Assembly (NCBI RefSeq): GCF_036046055.1
Contig: NZ_CP107939.1
Coordinates: forward strand, 8,494,001 to 8,558,000
Source of the DNA: Nocardia sp. NBC_00403
GTDB taxonomy: Bacteria > Actinomycetota > Actinomycetes > Mycobacteriales > Mycobacteriaceae
DNA length: 64,000 nucleotides
Direction: 5' to 3'
A program made the translations under genes and the position numbers. Positions 47,555 through 57,726 of the stretch are shown here, piece after piece. Positions within the stretch are counted from its first letter, which is position 1. Every line of letters starts with the position of its first letter. The notes beneath the pieces are model-generated. The model did no database searches and was not told where the DNA came from. It was given only the letters and a program-made list of their open reading frames with translations.

Positions 47555-48937
47555 TCAGGACAACGGCTTGCGCAACGTCAACCGAAGCGACCACCGGTGT
47601 ACGTCGCTGGGCCGATTCACTCGCCTGCGTTGCCGAATGGGCAAGCCGAACAGCATGCGCGCCGACAGCAATGCCAGCCGCAGATGCCCGGACACGGCCC
47701 GCTTGGAGAACGCCACCGACCACACCGTCTCGACAGCATTCGGGGCAAGGGCGCGATTGCCGAACCGATCCGACAGCCAATCGATGATCACCGGCGCCCC
47801 GATGAACTGCAACGGGAGGTGGGTGCTGAGTCGGTCGCGCAGGTACCGAACACGCACGCCCGCGGCAACATACCGGTCGACGTGCGCATCGACATCGGCT
47901 ACCGCGATGACCTCGTCGTACACCCCTTGCAGTACCAGCAATGGCATCACGGGCGCGCGATCGCCGGGCCGGATGTCGGCCAGGATGCGTTGCAGCTCCG
48001 GCGCGTCCAGCAGACCGGCCAGACCGCCGGTGCAATGGTCATCGAGATTGCGGCGCGCGAAGCGGTACAGCAGCGGGAACGTCGTCGTCGACTCGGCGGC
48101 CGCCATGAGCCGGAGATAGTCGGCATCCAGCCGGGAGCGCAGCAGCCGGTCCAATTCCGGGTAGGCCCGGCACAGTCCGGCGGTGAAGACCGCGGCAAAC
48201 CCGGCGAAGAGTCCGCCGTTCATGCGCACGAACGCCGCCGCGGGATCACCGACCGGCGAACCGGCCACCGCGCCGACAATATCGAGCTCCGGTGCGTACT
48301 CGCCCGCCAGCTCCGCTGCCCATGCCGTGGCAAGGCCGCCACCCGAATAACCCCACAGCGCAACCGGAGTCGAGGTGCCGAGGCCGAGCGGTTCGAAGGC
48401 GAGGGCGGCCCGAATCCCGTCCAGCGCCCGGTACCCGGGCTCGCGGGCGGCACCGAACTGGCCACCGGTCCCCTCGTGGTCGGGCACCGACACCGCCCAG
48501 CCGCTGGCCAATGCGCCCGCGATGAGCGGAAGCTCGAGCTGTGGAATGGCACCGGCGGCCCGCGCACCGCGCCGGAGTGCATACGACGGAAGACATTTCG
48601 AGGCGACGGCATCGATCGCGCACTGGAAGGAGACCAGCGGGCGAGCTGCCGTAGGATCCGCACCCCACGGCAGCAGCACCGTCGTCACCGCCACCTCGGG
48701 TGTGTCATCCAGGTCGCAGGTCCGATACAGCAGCTGCCACGCCGGAATCTTCTGCGCCACTCGACCGAACAGCGCCAGCTCGACTTCTCGTGCGCGGACG
48801 ACGGCGCCCGGCCGCAGCTGCCCGATCATTGCCGGCGGCAGGTAGAACGGATCGTCCTCCGGCAACAACGGCGCAGTGGCGGACGGCGTGTGATCGGGGC
48901 GGGTCGCGAACGCGGTCGGGTCGGCGGCGACACTCAT
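47555..48937 (-). CDS. Lipase family protein (LIP-type alpha/beta hydrolase)
   Basis: The 460-residue protein belongs to the secretory-lipase family: YRTCDLDDTPEVAVTTVLLP, VSVPDHEGTGGQFGA, the nucleophile in LWGYSGGGLATAWAAEL (about 191-207), LQGVYDEVIAV and a His in RLSTHLPLQF near the C-terminus. Unlike the lipase at 26099-27277 it has no evident signal peptide at the ATG 48937, which follows AAAGGAT. It lies among genes for another hydrolase and a PucR regulator, which may control both. Confidence 0.85.
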   Translation of the reverse strand: MSVAADPTAFATRPDHTPSATAPLLPEDDPFYLPPAMIGQLRPGAVVRAREVELALFGRVAQKIPAWQLLYRTCDLDDTPEVAVTTVLLPWGADPTAARPLVSFQCAIDAVASKCLPSYALRRGARAAGAIPQLELPLIAGALASGWAVSVPDHEGTGGQFGAAREPGYRALDGIRAALAFEPLGLGTSTPVALWGYSGGGLATAWAAELAGEYAPELDIVGAVAGSPVGDPAAAFVRMNGGLFAGFAAVFTAGLCRAYPELDRLLRSRLDADYLRLMAAAESTTTFPLLYRFARRNLDDHCTGGLAGLLDAPELQRILADIRPGDRAPVMPLLVLQGVYDEVIAVADVDAHVDRYVAAGVRVRYLRDRLSTHLPLQFIGAPVIIDWLSDRFGNRALAPNAVETVWSVAFSKRAVSGHLRLALLSARMLFGLPIRQRRRVNRPSDVHRWSLRLTLRKPLS

Positions 48938-49135
48938 CAGGGTTGATCCTTTCGAACGGCACGGCACAACATGTGCCGCGACAGCCGGCGCAGGTCGCCG
49001 ATGAACGAGAGCGCCGCGCCGTCGATGCCGCCGGCTGCCCGTATTCGAGCCTACGAATGCCCGAGAAGGAAAAGAATTGGCAGCGGTCACAATTCGCGCG
49101 CCGCGGTTTCTCCTGTCGGTGCAGTGACAGCCTCG

Positions 49136-50293
49136 TCAGAGGCCGCCGCCGAGCATCCAGGGGTTGAACGCGCACTCCAGATCGGGGTGCGCCGCGGGAT
49201 CGAGTGCGTGCAGCGCAATGGACACCGACCGGGGCGAGTACATCATGGTGAGGTGATCGGACAGATCCTGTTCACACCCGGCCTGCAGCGTGAGGTTGTC
49301 CACCGTCGCGTCGGGCCCGGCCCGCAGGAACGTCCAGTCGTAGGGATTGGTGACCTCGTCATAGCGAGAACCGACCACGGTGTAGTCGACGCCGGGAACG
49401 GTGTCGCCGTGGGCATTCAAGCGGGCATAGAACGGTGAACCGAAAGCCTGCTGAATATTGGAATGCCCGACGATCGGCTCGTAGAAGCCGAGAATATCGA
49501 CACCGAGATTGTTGATCAGCCTGCCGAGCGTGGCGATGCCCATGAGCGAGGTGCCGTGGTGCGTGGCACCGTAGGTGACGAGTTTGCCCACTTTGCCCTG
49601 ACCGCCATCGAACTTCAGATACTGATTCGCCACGGTCCCACCCTGCGAATGCCCGACGATGTCGACCTGCTCCGCGCCCGTCGCCGCCAATACACGATCG
49701 ACGAATTCGCTCAGTTGCTGTGCCGAATCCTCCATCGGCCCAACCCCGTAGCGGCCGGGCAGGATCGGGCCGAGCCCGCCGCCCTCCAGGAAAGTGGAAC
49801 GCCCGAAATTGAAGGCGAACACACAGAATCCGGCGCGTGCCAGGCGCGGAGACATATAGGAGAAGGTGTCGTAGGCGTTGAGCCAAGTGCCGTGCAACAG
49901 CACCACCGGCCGGGGATGCTCGGCCGACGGGGTGCAGTTCCAGCGATTCGCGCCCGGCGGCGCCGAATCGGGATGCAGTAATCCGTAACCGAATGCGGCC
50001 AGATACGCCGACATCTCGGGTCCCTCACCGAGGACATCGGTGGCCCGGCTCGTCGCCGATCCCGAACCGCTGCCGGTATCGGTATCGACGATCGCCTGCG
50101 GCTGCCTGCCGTCCGCGGCCGGGGTGAGCCCGGCGCTGATGAGCTCCGCGAAAGTCTGTTCCGTCGGCGCTGTCTGTCGGTCCGCGGTGGCCCCGCCGCC
50201 ACCGAGCGCCGTCGCGACGGTCACTGCCACGATCACCGCGGCACCGAAGACGGCCCGTCGAGCACTTTGCTTCATTGCAAACATTCCGTTCAT
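49136..50293 (-). CDS. Secreted lipase/esterase (class-2 lipase-like alpha/beta hydrolase)
   Basis: The 385-residue protein has a signal peptide (MKQSARRAVFGAAVIVAVTV begins at the third possible Met), then PVVLLHGTWLNAYDTFSYMS, the nucleophile motif DIVGHSQGGTVANQYL (about 195-210 of the longest form) and LSDHLTMMYSPRSV with the catalytic His. This is the Streptomyces-type lipase/EstA group. ATG 50293, 50284 and 50275 are all possible. It is divergent from a PucR-like regulator, a likely controller. Confidence 0.86.
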   Translation of the reverse strand: MNGMFAMKQSARRAVFGAAVIVAVTVATALGGGGATADRQTAPTEQTFAELISAGLTPAADGRQPQAIVDTDTGSGSGSATSRATDVLGEGPEMSAYLAAFGYGLLHPDSAPPGANRWNCTPSAEHPRPVVLLHGTWLNAYDTFSYMSPRLARAGFCVFAFNFGRSTFLEGGGLGPILPGRYGVGPMEDSAQQLSEFVDRVLAATGAEQVDIVGHSQGGTVANQYLKFDGGQGKVGKLVTYGATHHGTSLMGIATLGRLINNLGVDILGFYEPIVGHSNIQQAFGSPFYARLNAHGDTVPGVDYTVVGSRYDEVTNPYDWTFLRAGPDATVDNLTLQAGCEQDLSDHLTMMYSPRSVSIALHALDPAAHPDLECAFNPWMLGGGL

Positions 50294-50626
50294 TTCCCAT
50301 CCAGCATCTCCGCGTTCAAGCTGCGGAGCCCCACCACCAGGTGGCGACGGACCGCGATGCAACCATCGACGAGCGCGAAGACCTCACCGAACGGCGGTTC
50401 GAGCAACGGATCCCCATGACCACCAACTGTTTCCTGCGCCACATTCCCGCTTCGGTGTGACCGCGGCCATATTTGTTTCCGCTGCCCAAATCTATGGCCG
50501 GCACACCCCCAGCGTCACTGCGCTGCCGAGAGAAGAAACCGCACGGGAACTTGTTGTGTGTGACAAAGTTCCCGTCGATTGGACCGAAGGCTTGCTGCGG
50601 TTACTGTCGTTGGAAACAATCGGCTC
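50294..50626. other. 333-bp divergent region between esterase and PucR-type gene
   Basis: The region must hold promoters for both the esterase and the regulator. I see no clear palindrome, repeat or ribosome site other than a GGAAAC before the pucR-like ATG. Several short out-of-frame ORFs cross it but lack ribosome sites. Confidence 0.4.
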
Positions 50627-51889
50627 ATGTCCGTCGCTCTCTCACCGGCAAACAGCGAAGGCTCATTGGTTGTTCGGTTGCTGACCAGGTGGCCCCAGAT
50701 CTCCGAGCGCATGCTCGCCGCTGGGCTGGGTGCGACCCCGCCCGCCGCCGATCTGCCCCCTGGGCATTTCACTGCCGAGGTGCTGCCCGCCATCTACGCC
50801 TGCGGCCGCGCGGTCCTGCAGGCCATCGGCGAACAGCGCACTTTCAGCAGGGCCGAGGTCGCGACCTTCGTCGCACCGGTGGTCGAGCGGCATGCGGAGG
50901 ACCGGTTCCCGCTCGCGGTGCTGATCGAGGCCATCCACGGGTCGGCACAATCGGTGCTTGCCGAGGCCGCGGCACTGGCGACACCCGCCGAGACGGCGGA
51001 TCTGGTGGTCGTCGGCAGCCGCCTGCTCGAGCTGCTGATGCACATCAACATCACCGTGGTCGAAACCTACTCCGAGGTCGAACAGTCGATCTACAACGCC
51101 GAGCGCGAGGCCCGTCGTGAATTGTGTTCGGCGCTGCTGCGTGGGCTGCCCGCCGAAGAGCTTGCGGCGCGGGCGGATACCGCGCTCACCGACGGCTACA
51201 CCGTGCTGGCGATCCATATCCACCAGGACCATCGGCTGCCGCAGGACAGTCGCTCGAGCACCGTCGCGAATCTGCTGACCCGACGCCGGATCCGCGTCCT
51301 GCAACGCGCTTTGGACGGCCTCACCGGTACCACCGCGCTCGCCACCTTCGACGGCTCGAACGGCATCGCGTTGCTACCGAACGTCTCCGAGTCCGCCGAC
51401 CTCGATCACGAGCAATACCACCGGCTCGCCATCGGATTGGCCGCACAGTTCGGCACCGGAGTCACCGTGGCCGAATGCCCTCCGGTCGCACGCAAATCCG
51501 TCCCGCAGGCCGCGCACGAGGCCACCGAGATCGCGGAACTCGCCCGCCTGCTCGGCAGGCCGACCGGCGTCTATCGGCTCGACGATCTGCTGCTCGAGTT
51601 CCAGCTCACCAGACCGGGACCGGCCCGCGCCAGGTTGGCCGAGCGCATTGCTCCGATCCTGCGGAGCCCGCATCTACTGGAGGCACTGGACGCGCATCTG
51701 CGCCACGGCTCCGAACGCAAGGTCGCGGCAGCCGAAATCCACGTGCACCCCAACACTTTCACCTACCGACTGCGACGCATCACCGAGCTCACCGGTCTGG
51801 ATCCCACCGATCCGAACGACTCCCGCGTACTCGCGGCGGCCCAGACGATCCACCGTCTGTTCCCGGCAGCCGAAACCGGCAGCCACTGA
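50627..51889 (+). CDS. PucR/CdaR-family transcriptional regulator
   Basis: The 420-residue protein has an N-terminal helical ligand domain, a degenerate GGDEF-like middle section, and a C-terminal PucR HTH ([20 protein letters not shown] followed by [14 protein letters not shown], about 360-395). Actinomycete members often respond to purine, amino-acid or lipid-derived signals. Its divergence from an esterase and closeness to a lipase suggest regulation of those genes. The start ATG 50627 is chosen by domain match. Confidence 0.82.
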   Translation: MSVALSPANSEGSLVVRLLTRWPQISERMLAAGLGATPPAADLPPGHFTAEVLPAIYACGRAVLQAIGEQRTFSRAEVATFVAPVVERHAEDRFPLAVLIEAIHGSAQSVLAEAAALATPAETADLVVVGSRLLELLMHINITVVETYSEVEQSIYNAEREARRELCSALLRGLPAEELAARADTALTDGYTVLAIHIHQDHRLPQDSRSSTVANLLTRRRIRVLQRALDGLTGTTALATFDGSNGIALLPNVSESADLDHEQYHRLAIGLAAQFGTGVTVAECPPVARKSVPQAAHEATEIAELARLLGRPTGVYRLDDLLLEFQLTRPGPARARLAERIAPILRSPHLLEALDAHLRHGSERKVAAAEIHVHPNTFTYRLRRITELTGLDPTDPNDSRVLAAAQTIHRLFPAAETGSH

Positions 51890-51905
51890 GACGGCGACCT
51901 GCGCT

Positions 51906-51923
51906 CGGGCGAGGCATCGCCCG
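51906..51923. terminator. Short hairpin between convergent pucR-like gene and sdaA
   Basis: CGGGCGA (51906-51912) and TCGCCCG (51917-51923) form a perfect 7-bp stem with a 4-nt loop in the 39-bp space between two converging genes. There is no T-tract. Confidence 0.45.
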
Positions 51924-51928
51924 GCCGC

Positions 51929-53296
51929 TCAACAGTCGACGACCGCGACCGCGAGGCCGCCGAGCGAGGTCTCCTTGTATTTGTCCAGCATATCCGCGCC
52001 CGTCGCGCGCATCGTCTGGATGACCTTATCGAGTGACACATGGTGGACGCCGTCGCCGCGAATCGCCATGCGGGCCGCGGTGATCGCCTTGACCGCCGCG
52101 ACACCGTTGCGTTCGATGCACGGAATCTGCACGAGTCCGCCGATCGGATCGCAGGTGAGACCGAGGTTGTGTTCGATGCCGATCTCGGCGGCATTCTCGA
52201 TCTGTTCGGGTGTGCCGCCGAGTACGGCGGTGAGTCCGGCTGCCGCCATCGCGCAGGCCGAGCCGACCTCGCCCTGGCACCCGACCTCCGCGCCGGAGAT
52301 CGAGGCGTTCTCCTTGATCAGCTGCCCGATCGCACCCGCGGTCAACAGGAAATCGATCACGCTGTCGTCATTCGGGCCGGTGACGAACTGCTGAACATAA
52401 TGCAGCACAGCGGGAATGATGCCCGCGGCGCCGTTCGTCGGCGCGGTGACGACCCGACCGCCCGCGGCGTTCTCCTCGTTGACGGCCATGGCGTACAGCG
52501 TGACCCACTCCATCGCTCGTAGCGGGTCGGTGTCGTCGGCTTCGACGGTCAATCGTTCGTGCAGCGCTGCCGCACGCCGCCGAACGGCGAGTGCGCCCGG
52601 CAGCACACCCGCCGTCGACGTCCCCCGCTGGACGCAGTCCTGCATGACCTTCCAGATCTCGAGCAGGTCGGTCCGGATCCGATCCGGACTGCGCCAGGTC
52701 ATTTCGTTGGCCAGCATCAGCTCACTGATGGACAGCCCGGTAGCGGCGGTGCGGGCAAGCAGCTCCGCGGCCGAGGCGAACGGGTGCCCGACCGTGGTCC
52801 TCGTCTCGGCAGGCCGGTCGATCTCGGTTTCGTCCAAAACGAATCCGCCGCCGACGGAATAGAAGCGACGCTCGACGAGCACCTGACCTTTGGCATCGAC
52901 GGCGCGGAACATCATGCCGTTGCTGTGGAAGACCGGTCGGATTCGCCAGAGCAGTTCGATGTCCTCGTCGACGGCGAAGCCGATCGGATGCACCCCACCG
53001 AGCCGCAGCGTGCCGGTGTCACGCGCCTCGGACGTGGTGGCGGCCACCACCTCCGGATCGACGGTCTCCGGCCGTTCGCCGGACAACCCGGCGACAATCG
53101 CCTCGATGCTGCCGTGCCCGCGCCCGGTCGCGCCGAGCGATCCGTAGAGCTCAACCCGAACACCGGTCGTATTGTGCAGCTGCCCATCGGTTTTGAGCTG
53201 CTCGATGAACCGGGCGGCCGCGCGCATCGGCCCGACCGTGTGCGAGCTCGACGGCCCGATGCCGACCCGGAACAGGTCGAAAATGCTGACCGTCAT
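51929..53296 (-). CDS. sdaA: L-serine ammonia-lyase (single-chain)
   Basis: SdaA is an oxygen-sensitive [4Fe-4S] enzyme that converts serine to pyruvate and ammonia. The 455-residue chain joins the N-terminal beta domain ([18 protein letters not shown] at about 12-29) and the alpha domain with [17 protein letters not shown] and [18 protein letters not shown], which hold the cluster Cys residues. It overlaps glyA by ATGA and is thus co-translated. With glyA under a glycine riboswitch, it would remove excess glycine carbon as pyruvate. Confidence 0.95.
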   Translation of the reverse strand: MTVSIFDLFRVGIGPSSSHTVGPMRAAARFIEQLKTDGQLHNTTGVRVELYGSLGATGRGHGSIEAIVAGLSGERPETVDPEVVAATTSEARDTGTLRLGGVHPIGFAVDEDIELLWRIRPVFHSNGMMFRAVDAKGQVLVERRFYSVGGGFVLDETEIDRPAETRTTVGHPFASAAELLARTAATGLSISELMLANEMTWRSPDRIRTDLLEIWKVMQDCVQRGTSTAGVLPGALAVRRRAAALHERLTVEADDTDPLRAMEWVTLYAMAVNEENAAGGRVVTAPTNGAAGIIPAVLHYVQQFVTGPNDDSVIDFLLTAGAIGQLIKENASISGAEVGCQGEVGSACAMAAAGLTAVLGGTPEQIENAAEIGIEHNLGLTCDPIGGLVQIPCIERNGVAAVKAITAARMAIRGDGVHHVSLDKVIQTMRATGADMLDKYKETSLGGLAVAVVDC

Positions 53297-54627
53297 GCCC
53301 GTTCACGCAGACCGGGATACAGCGGGAACCGATCGACCAGCGCACCGACCCGCTCGCCCAACTCCTCGACCGGCTGCGCCGCGCGCAGCGCCGCGGCAAT
53401 GATGTCGGCGACCTCGGTGAATGCCGCGGTGTCGAAGCCACGTGCGGCCAGTGCCGGTGTGCCGATCCGCAGACCGGAGCTCACCATCGGCGGTCGCGGG
53501 TCGAACGGAACGGCGTTGCGGTTCACGGTGATTCCGATCTCGGCGAGCCGATCCTCTGCCTGCTGGCCGTCGAGCTCGGAGTCGCGTAGGTCTACGAGCA
53601 CCAGGTGCACGTCGGTACCGCCGCTGACCACGCTGATCCCCGCCGCCCGGCAGTCCACGGCGAGCAGTCGCTCGGCGAGGATCCGCGCACCCGCGAGCGT
53701 GCGTTGCTGGCGATCACGGAACGCCGCTTCACCCGCCATCTTGAAGGCGACGGCCTTGGCCGCTATCACATGCTCCAGCGGCCCGCCCTGCTGTCCGGGG
53801 AAGACCGCCGAAGCCAGCTTCTTGCCCAATTCCTCGACGGCGAGGATGAATCCACCGCGTGGCCCGCCGAGGGTCTTGTGGGTGGTGGAGGTGACGATGT
53901 GCGCGTGCGGCACGGGCGAGGGATGCAGCCCCGCCGCGACCAGACCGGCGAAGTGCGCCATGTCCACCATCAGGTATGCGCCGACTTCGTCTGCGATGCG
54001 CCGGAATTCGGCGAAGTCGAGGTGCCGCGGATAGGCCGACCAGCCTGCCACGATCAGTTTCGGCCGATGCTCATGCGCGAGCCGTCGCACCTCGTCCATA
54101 TCGACGAGATGGTCCTCGGCCCGAACATGATAGGCCGCAACGTCATAGAGCCGACCGGAGAAATTGATCTTCATGCCATGGGTGAGGTGTCCACCATGAT
54201 CCAGCGCAAGCCCGAGGATGCCGTCTCCGGGTCGCAACACCGCATGCATCGCCGCGGCGTTGGCCTGAGCTCCCGAGTGCGGCTGGACGTTGACGTATTC
54301 CGCGCCGAACAAAGCGCGTAACCGGTCGATCGCGAGTGATTCGATCTCATCGACATGCTCGCACCCGCCGTAATAGCGGCGGCCGGGATAGCCCTCGGCG
54401 TATTTGTTGGTGAGCACCGAACCCTGCGCCTGCATCACTGCCAGCGGCGCGTGGTTTTCGGAGGCGATCATTTCCAGACCGCGTTGCTGCCTGTCGATTT
54501 CGCGGTCGATAAAATGTGCGACGAGCGGATCGAATTCGCGCAGCGACGCGTCGAGCTCGGTTCGGACGGCGGTGTTGCTGTTTCCAGCGACCTGCAAGCG
54601 GTCGCCAGCGGTGACAGGTTCGGCCAT
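53293..54627 (-). CDS. glyA: Serine hydroxymethyltransferase
   Basis: GlyA exchanges glycine plus methylene-tetrahydrofolate with serine. The 444-residue PLP enzyme has [56 protein letters not shown], the PLP Lys in [15 protein letters not shown] (about 245-260) and [13 protein letters not shown]. It heads the glyA-sdaA operon behind a glycine riboswitch, and its ribosome site (AAAGG) lies inside a predicted regulatory stem. A catabolic role in glycine use fits better than the housekeeping one-carbon supply, and a second glyA would be expected elsewhere. Confidence 0.95.
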   Translation of the reverse strand: MAEPVTAGDRLQVAGNSNTAVRTELDASLREFDPLVAHFIDREIDRQQRGLEMIASENHAPLAVMQAQGSVLTNKYAEGYPGRRYYGGCEHVDEIESLAIDRLRALFGAEYVNVQPHSGAQANAAAMHAVLRPGDGILGLALDHGGHLTHGMKINFSGRLYDVAAYHVRAEDHLVDMDEVRRLAHEHRPKLIVAGWSAYPRHLDFAEFRRIADEVGAYLMVDMAHFAGLVAAGLHPSPVPHAHIVTSTTHKTLGGPRGGFILAVEELGKKLASAVFPGQQGGPLEHVIAAKAVAFKMAGEAAFRDRQQRTLAGARILAERLLAVDCRAAGISVVSGGTDVHLVLVDLRDSELDGQQAEDRLAEIGITVNRNAVPFDPRPPMVSSGLRIGTPALAARGFDTAAFTEVADIIAAALRAAQPVEELGERVGALVDRFPLYPGLRERA

Positions 54628-54667
54628 GAGGAGCCTTTCGTCGACGCATGCGCGTAGGTGGCTCCTC
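54628..54667 (-). promoter_or_regulatory. Shine-Dalgarno-masking stem of glyA (riboswitch expression platform)
   Basis: On the minus strand, GAGGAGCC (54667-54660), at the very end of the riboswitch, is perfectly complementary to GGCTCCTC (54635-54628) directly before the glyA ATG. The second arm begins with the GG of the AAAGG ribosome site. An 8-bp stem would therefore hide the site. Whether glycine favours or disrupts the stem cannot be told from sequence alone. Confidence 0.65.
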
Positions 54668-54847
54668 CCGCTCTGTCCAATGGCCTGAGAGTTTCACGCA
54701 CTGTGTTGGGACACTGCGCGTTTGCCCCGTCGGCGAGTGCGTGCGCACTGCTTTCCAGAGTTGCCTGTGCGCAGCGGTACTGGGCCTGAGAGATTCCCGG
54801 GAGGATTTGCTCCTTCGGCTCCCCACGAAAACCCGTGGAGATCTCCC
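54661..54847 (-). ncRNA. Tandem glycine riboswitch upstream of glyA-sdaA
   Basis: Read on the minus strand, aptamer 1 runs GGGAGA, a hairpin arm (CACGGGTTTTCGTG), GCCGAAGGAGCAA and GGGAATCTCTCAGGC. Aptamer 2 has ACTCTGGAAAGC, GCCGACGGGGCAAACG, GTGAAACTCTCAGGCC and GACAGAGCGGG. These are the conserved strings of the classical two-aptamer glycine riboswitch, in order. It ends 33 bp from the glyA ATG. Glycine riboswitches most often control gcvTHP; here the target is glyA-sdaA, turning glycine into serine and pyruvate. Confidence 0.93.
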
Positions 54848-54892
54848 GCTACGCGTCGAACGGCGATTATTCGATTGCACATCGAGCAACTA

Positions 54893-54927
54893 GTTTCGTA
54901 ATACGCAACTGGTGCTCCATACGCAAC
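54893..54927. promoter_or_regulatory. IclR-type operator upstream of the glycine riboswitch
   Basis: GTTTCGTA-A-TACGCAAC (54893-54909) is a 17-bp palindrome with one mismatch, and a further half-site TACGCAAC follows at 54920-54927, 18 bp on. The form resembles IclR-family sites. It lies in the promoter region of glyA-sdaA, next to the end of the iclR gene (55052), so that regulator is the likely binder. Confidence 0.65.
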
Positions 54928-55051
54928 TAAGTATTGGGCCGCCCCCACCCCTTGTCAACAGGAGCACCGATACCGATCGCCCCTCCTCGCGATTCGCCCC
55001 GCGTACGACGACCGCAGCGGGCACAGATCGCGAGAGCGGGTACGGATGTGG

Positions 55052-55849
55052 TCAGCCGAGGTACCCCAGACGGCGGCCGATGTCCGCGGCACTCGCGATG
55101 GTCAGCTCGGCGGCGCGGGCGAAACGTTCCGGAGCAAGGCGGTAGGCGGGACCCGAAACACTCAGTGCCGCAACGATTGCACCGTTGCTGTCGTAAACGG
55201 GCGCGGCGACAGCGTTCAGCCCGATCTCCAGTTCCTCGCGCACGCTCGCCCAGCCATTGTTCCTGACCTCGACGAGCTCGGCGGCCAGGTCGGCGACCTT
55301 GGTGAGAGTGTTGTCGGTGAACGCCTCGAGCTTGGCGCCGACCCGCTTACGCATCTCGCTCGGCTCGAGACCCGCGAGCAGCACCTTGCCACTGGAGGTG
55401 GCGTGCGCCGGGCAGCTCTGCCCCACCCAGGACCGCAGCGCGATCGAGCCGGGTCCCATCGCCTCGACGATATTGATGATCCGATTGCCGTCCAGGACAG
55501 CGAGATTAGTCGTCTCACCCGAGGCGATCGCGAGCTCGTTGCACGCGCCCTGGCTCTGCCCGACGAGGTCGACCTGCGCACTGGTGGATCCGGCGAGCCG
55601 GACGATGGAGAAGCCGAGCCGATACTTGCCGCGCTCCGAGAGCTGTTCGACGTATCCGCGCGATTCCAGCACGGCGACAAGCCGCGAGACGGTAGATTTG
55701 TGCACGCCGAGTTCCGCGGCGATCTCCGTGACGCCGGCCTGCCCCAGCTTGGCGATAATCTCCATGACCAGCAGCGCTCGGTCGACGGACTGCACCGCAG
55801 CCGTCCGCCCGTTGTCATCGCCGTCTCGAGTTGCCATCTCGAACGCCAT
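55052..55849 (-). CDS. IclR-family transcriptional regulator
   Basis: The 265-residue protein has an N-terminal winged HTH (VTEIAAELGVHKSTVSRLVA near residues 40-59) and the IclR effector domain (GLEPSEMRKRVGAKLEAF and GLNAVAAPVYDSNGAIVAAL). The start ATG 55849 is one base after the stop of the upstream DUF294 gene, so the two are cotranscribed. It lies between the betaine-island genes and glyA-sdaA. I infer that it senses a pathway intermediate and controls both. Confidence 0.88.
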   Translation of the reverse strand: MAFEMATRDGDDNGRTAAVQSVDRALLVMEIIAKLGQAGVTEIAAELGVHKSTVSRLVAVLESRGYVEQLSERGKYRLGFSIVRLAGSTSAQVDLVGQSQGACNELAIASGETTNLAVLDGNRIINIVEAMGPGSIALRSWVGQSCPAHATSSGKVLLAGLEPSEMRKRVGAKLEAFTDNTLTKVADLAAELVEVRNNGWASVREELEIGLNAVAAPVYDSNGAIVAALSVSGPAYRLAPERFARAAELTIASAADIGRRLGYLG

Positions 55850-55850
55850 T

Positions 55851-57719
55851 CTAAGTGGTCGTCGCTCCCAAGCTGCCGACACGTCGCTGCACCACGGCGA
55901 TCTCCCGCAATGCATCGTTGAGCAGACTGCGATTCAATGGCGAAAGTTCCGACATCGTGATGATGTCGCCGGGACTGTGCCCGGCGGAGAGCTGCTCGAC
56001 CTGATGGACCATCCGCATGCGCTGCAGCATGACGAAAACCTCGGTGAGGATGGTGGCATCGCGCTCGCTCAGCGCCCCCGCGCTCGCGGCGGCCGCCAAC
56101 CGCACCGGCGTCGACGCCGTGGTCACGCCCGCCACCAGACCGCCCCATCGGGCGAGGTTGACGATCGGAGCCAGCGCGTGGCTCTTCAAATCGAATGTCC
56201 CGCCGCGCCGGGACAGCACATCCCGCAGCGAGCGCGCCCGCACTCGTCCCGACAATGCGTCGAGCAGCTGCAATCGCAGGGCGTTCGGGTGTTCGGCGCG
56301 CATGCTCCGGAAGGCCGCGGGCACCGTGTGCAGCGCTTCCTCGCCCCATACGACGCGCCCGTCGATGAGCAGCGAGGACAGGATCAGGCCCCGGTCTTGC
56401 AACGGATCCTCGAGCCAGCCCGCGGCCGCCGATGCCCACTGCGAGCGGGAACGGGAAAACTTCGGCCTCGCGGCGATCGCGCCATTGCTGTCCGCAGGCA
56501 AGCCGCAGGCATCGAGGATGGCGTGCACTCGCGCGGCGACGGCGCGCAGTTCCACACTGGCCGAAGACAATTCGTCGGCCCACGACAGCGCGCTGTCGAC
56601 ATCCGACGACGGCATCGCCTCGCGGCGGGCGATACTGCCGAGGGTCAGCCAGGCGAATCCGCCGCCGGTGACTGATTGCAGGTCGCCGGAAAGGGTCGGC
56701 CCCGGCGCGTCGCCGATCTCGGCGAGTGCCAGCTCGAGCGCCTTGCGGACCACGGAGTCGATGACGACCGACAAGATGCCGCTGGTCGCCGATGCCTTGG
56801 TGCCATTGCGGAACAGGTCGACCACGGTGCCGGTGATCTCGCGGGCGGCGCGCTGCAACTGCGTCGCGTCCGCGGCCGCGGCGATCGAACGGCGCAGCAC
56901 GAAACTCTGCCGGGCCGAGGCCGCGAGCAGGTCGGCGTCCTCGAGCACGCCGAGCACCGCACCGCGCCGCGACAGCACCGGCATATGCCGCAGACCGCAT
57001 TCGAGCATCTCCATCAGCACGGTTTCGGCGGTCAGGTCGGCGGTCACCCGGCGGGCCGGAGCACTCATCACCCGGGAGATCGGCACCTCGACCGACAACC
57101 CGGCCGCGACCACCCTGGTTCGCAGATCGCGATCGGTGAAGATGCCGAATTCACCCTGCGGCAATCGGATCAGCACATAGGAGACACGCTGTTCGGTCAT
57201 TCGCACGACGGCATCGCGCACACTGGTCTCCGGCGCGACGAAAACGGCCGCACCGGAGACGAGTTCGCCGACCGGTCGGCTGCCGAGCACCGGCGCCATC
57301 GGAGTTCGATCGCCGGACGCCGTCTTCCAGGCCGAGGAAGCGAGGAACGCCAAGCCGTCGGGTTGGGCGAACTGAGCCCGCACCAAGGCTCCGGGCAACC
57401 GAATCAGCAGGCTCGACTCGACCGCCCGCGCCACGAAGTCGGCGCTGCCGCCCGTCAGCAGCGGAACGTAGCCGAAGATGCCGCCGGGCTCGACGGCATC
57501 GATCGGTGCGCCGTCGCCGCTGCCCTGCAGGGTGACACGGCCGGTCCACAGCATCCAGATGTCGTCGGGCACCTGGGCCGAATAGTCCATGATCACCGCG
57601 CCCGCGGCGAACGCGTGCAGCGAAGAAGCCGCCGCGAGCTGGTCGAGCTCGGGCGGCGTCATCGATTGGAACGGCGCGTGATCGGCGAGAAATGCCGCTA
57701 GCTCACCCTCCTTCGGCAC
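55851..57719 (-). CDS. cNMP-binding, CBS, DUF294 nucleotidyltransferase-like protein
   Basis: The 622-residue cytoplasmic protein has a cyclic-nucleotide-binding domain (about 10-125), two CBS domains (about 150-265), a DUF294 putative nucleotidyltransferase domain with LGSIARREAMPSSDVDSALS, whose GS and D-X-D residues are intact, and a DUF294 C-terminal helical domain. This resembles a GlnD-like sensor whose target is unknown. It starts at a GTG next to the GMC gene and is followed at once by iclR. It may couple energy or nucleotide status to amine catabolism. Confidence 0.85.
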   Translation of the reverse strand: MPKEGELAAFLADHAPFQSMTPPELDQLAAASSLHAFAAGAVIMDYSAQVPDDIWMLWTGRVTLQGSGDGAPIDAVEPGGIFGYVPLLTGGSADFVARAVESSLLIRLPGALVRAQFAQPDGLAFLASSAWKTASGDRTPMAPVLGSRPVGELVSGAAVFVAPETSVRDAVVRMTEQRVSYVLIRLPQGEFGIFTDRDLRTRVVAAGLSVEVPISRVMSAPARRVTADLTAETVLMEMLECGLRHMPVLSRRGAVLGVLEDADLLAASARQSFVLRRSIAAAADATQLQRAAREITGTVVDLFRNGTKASATSGILSVVIDSVVRKALELALAEIGDAPGPTLSGDLQSVTGGGFAWLTLGSIARREAMPSSDVDSALSWADELSSASVELRAVAARVHAILDACGLPADSNGAIAARPKFSRSRSQWASAAAGWLEDPLQDRGLILSSLLIDGRVVWGEEALHTVPAAFRSMRAEHPNALRLQLLDALSGRVRARSLRDVLSRRGGTFDLKSHALAPIVNLARWGGLVAGVTTASTPVRLAAAASAGALSERDATILTEVFVMLQRMRMVHQVEQLSAGHSPGDIITMSELSPLNRSLLNDALREIAVVQRRVGSLGATTT

Positions 57720-57726
57720 CTCGCAC

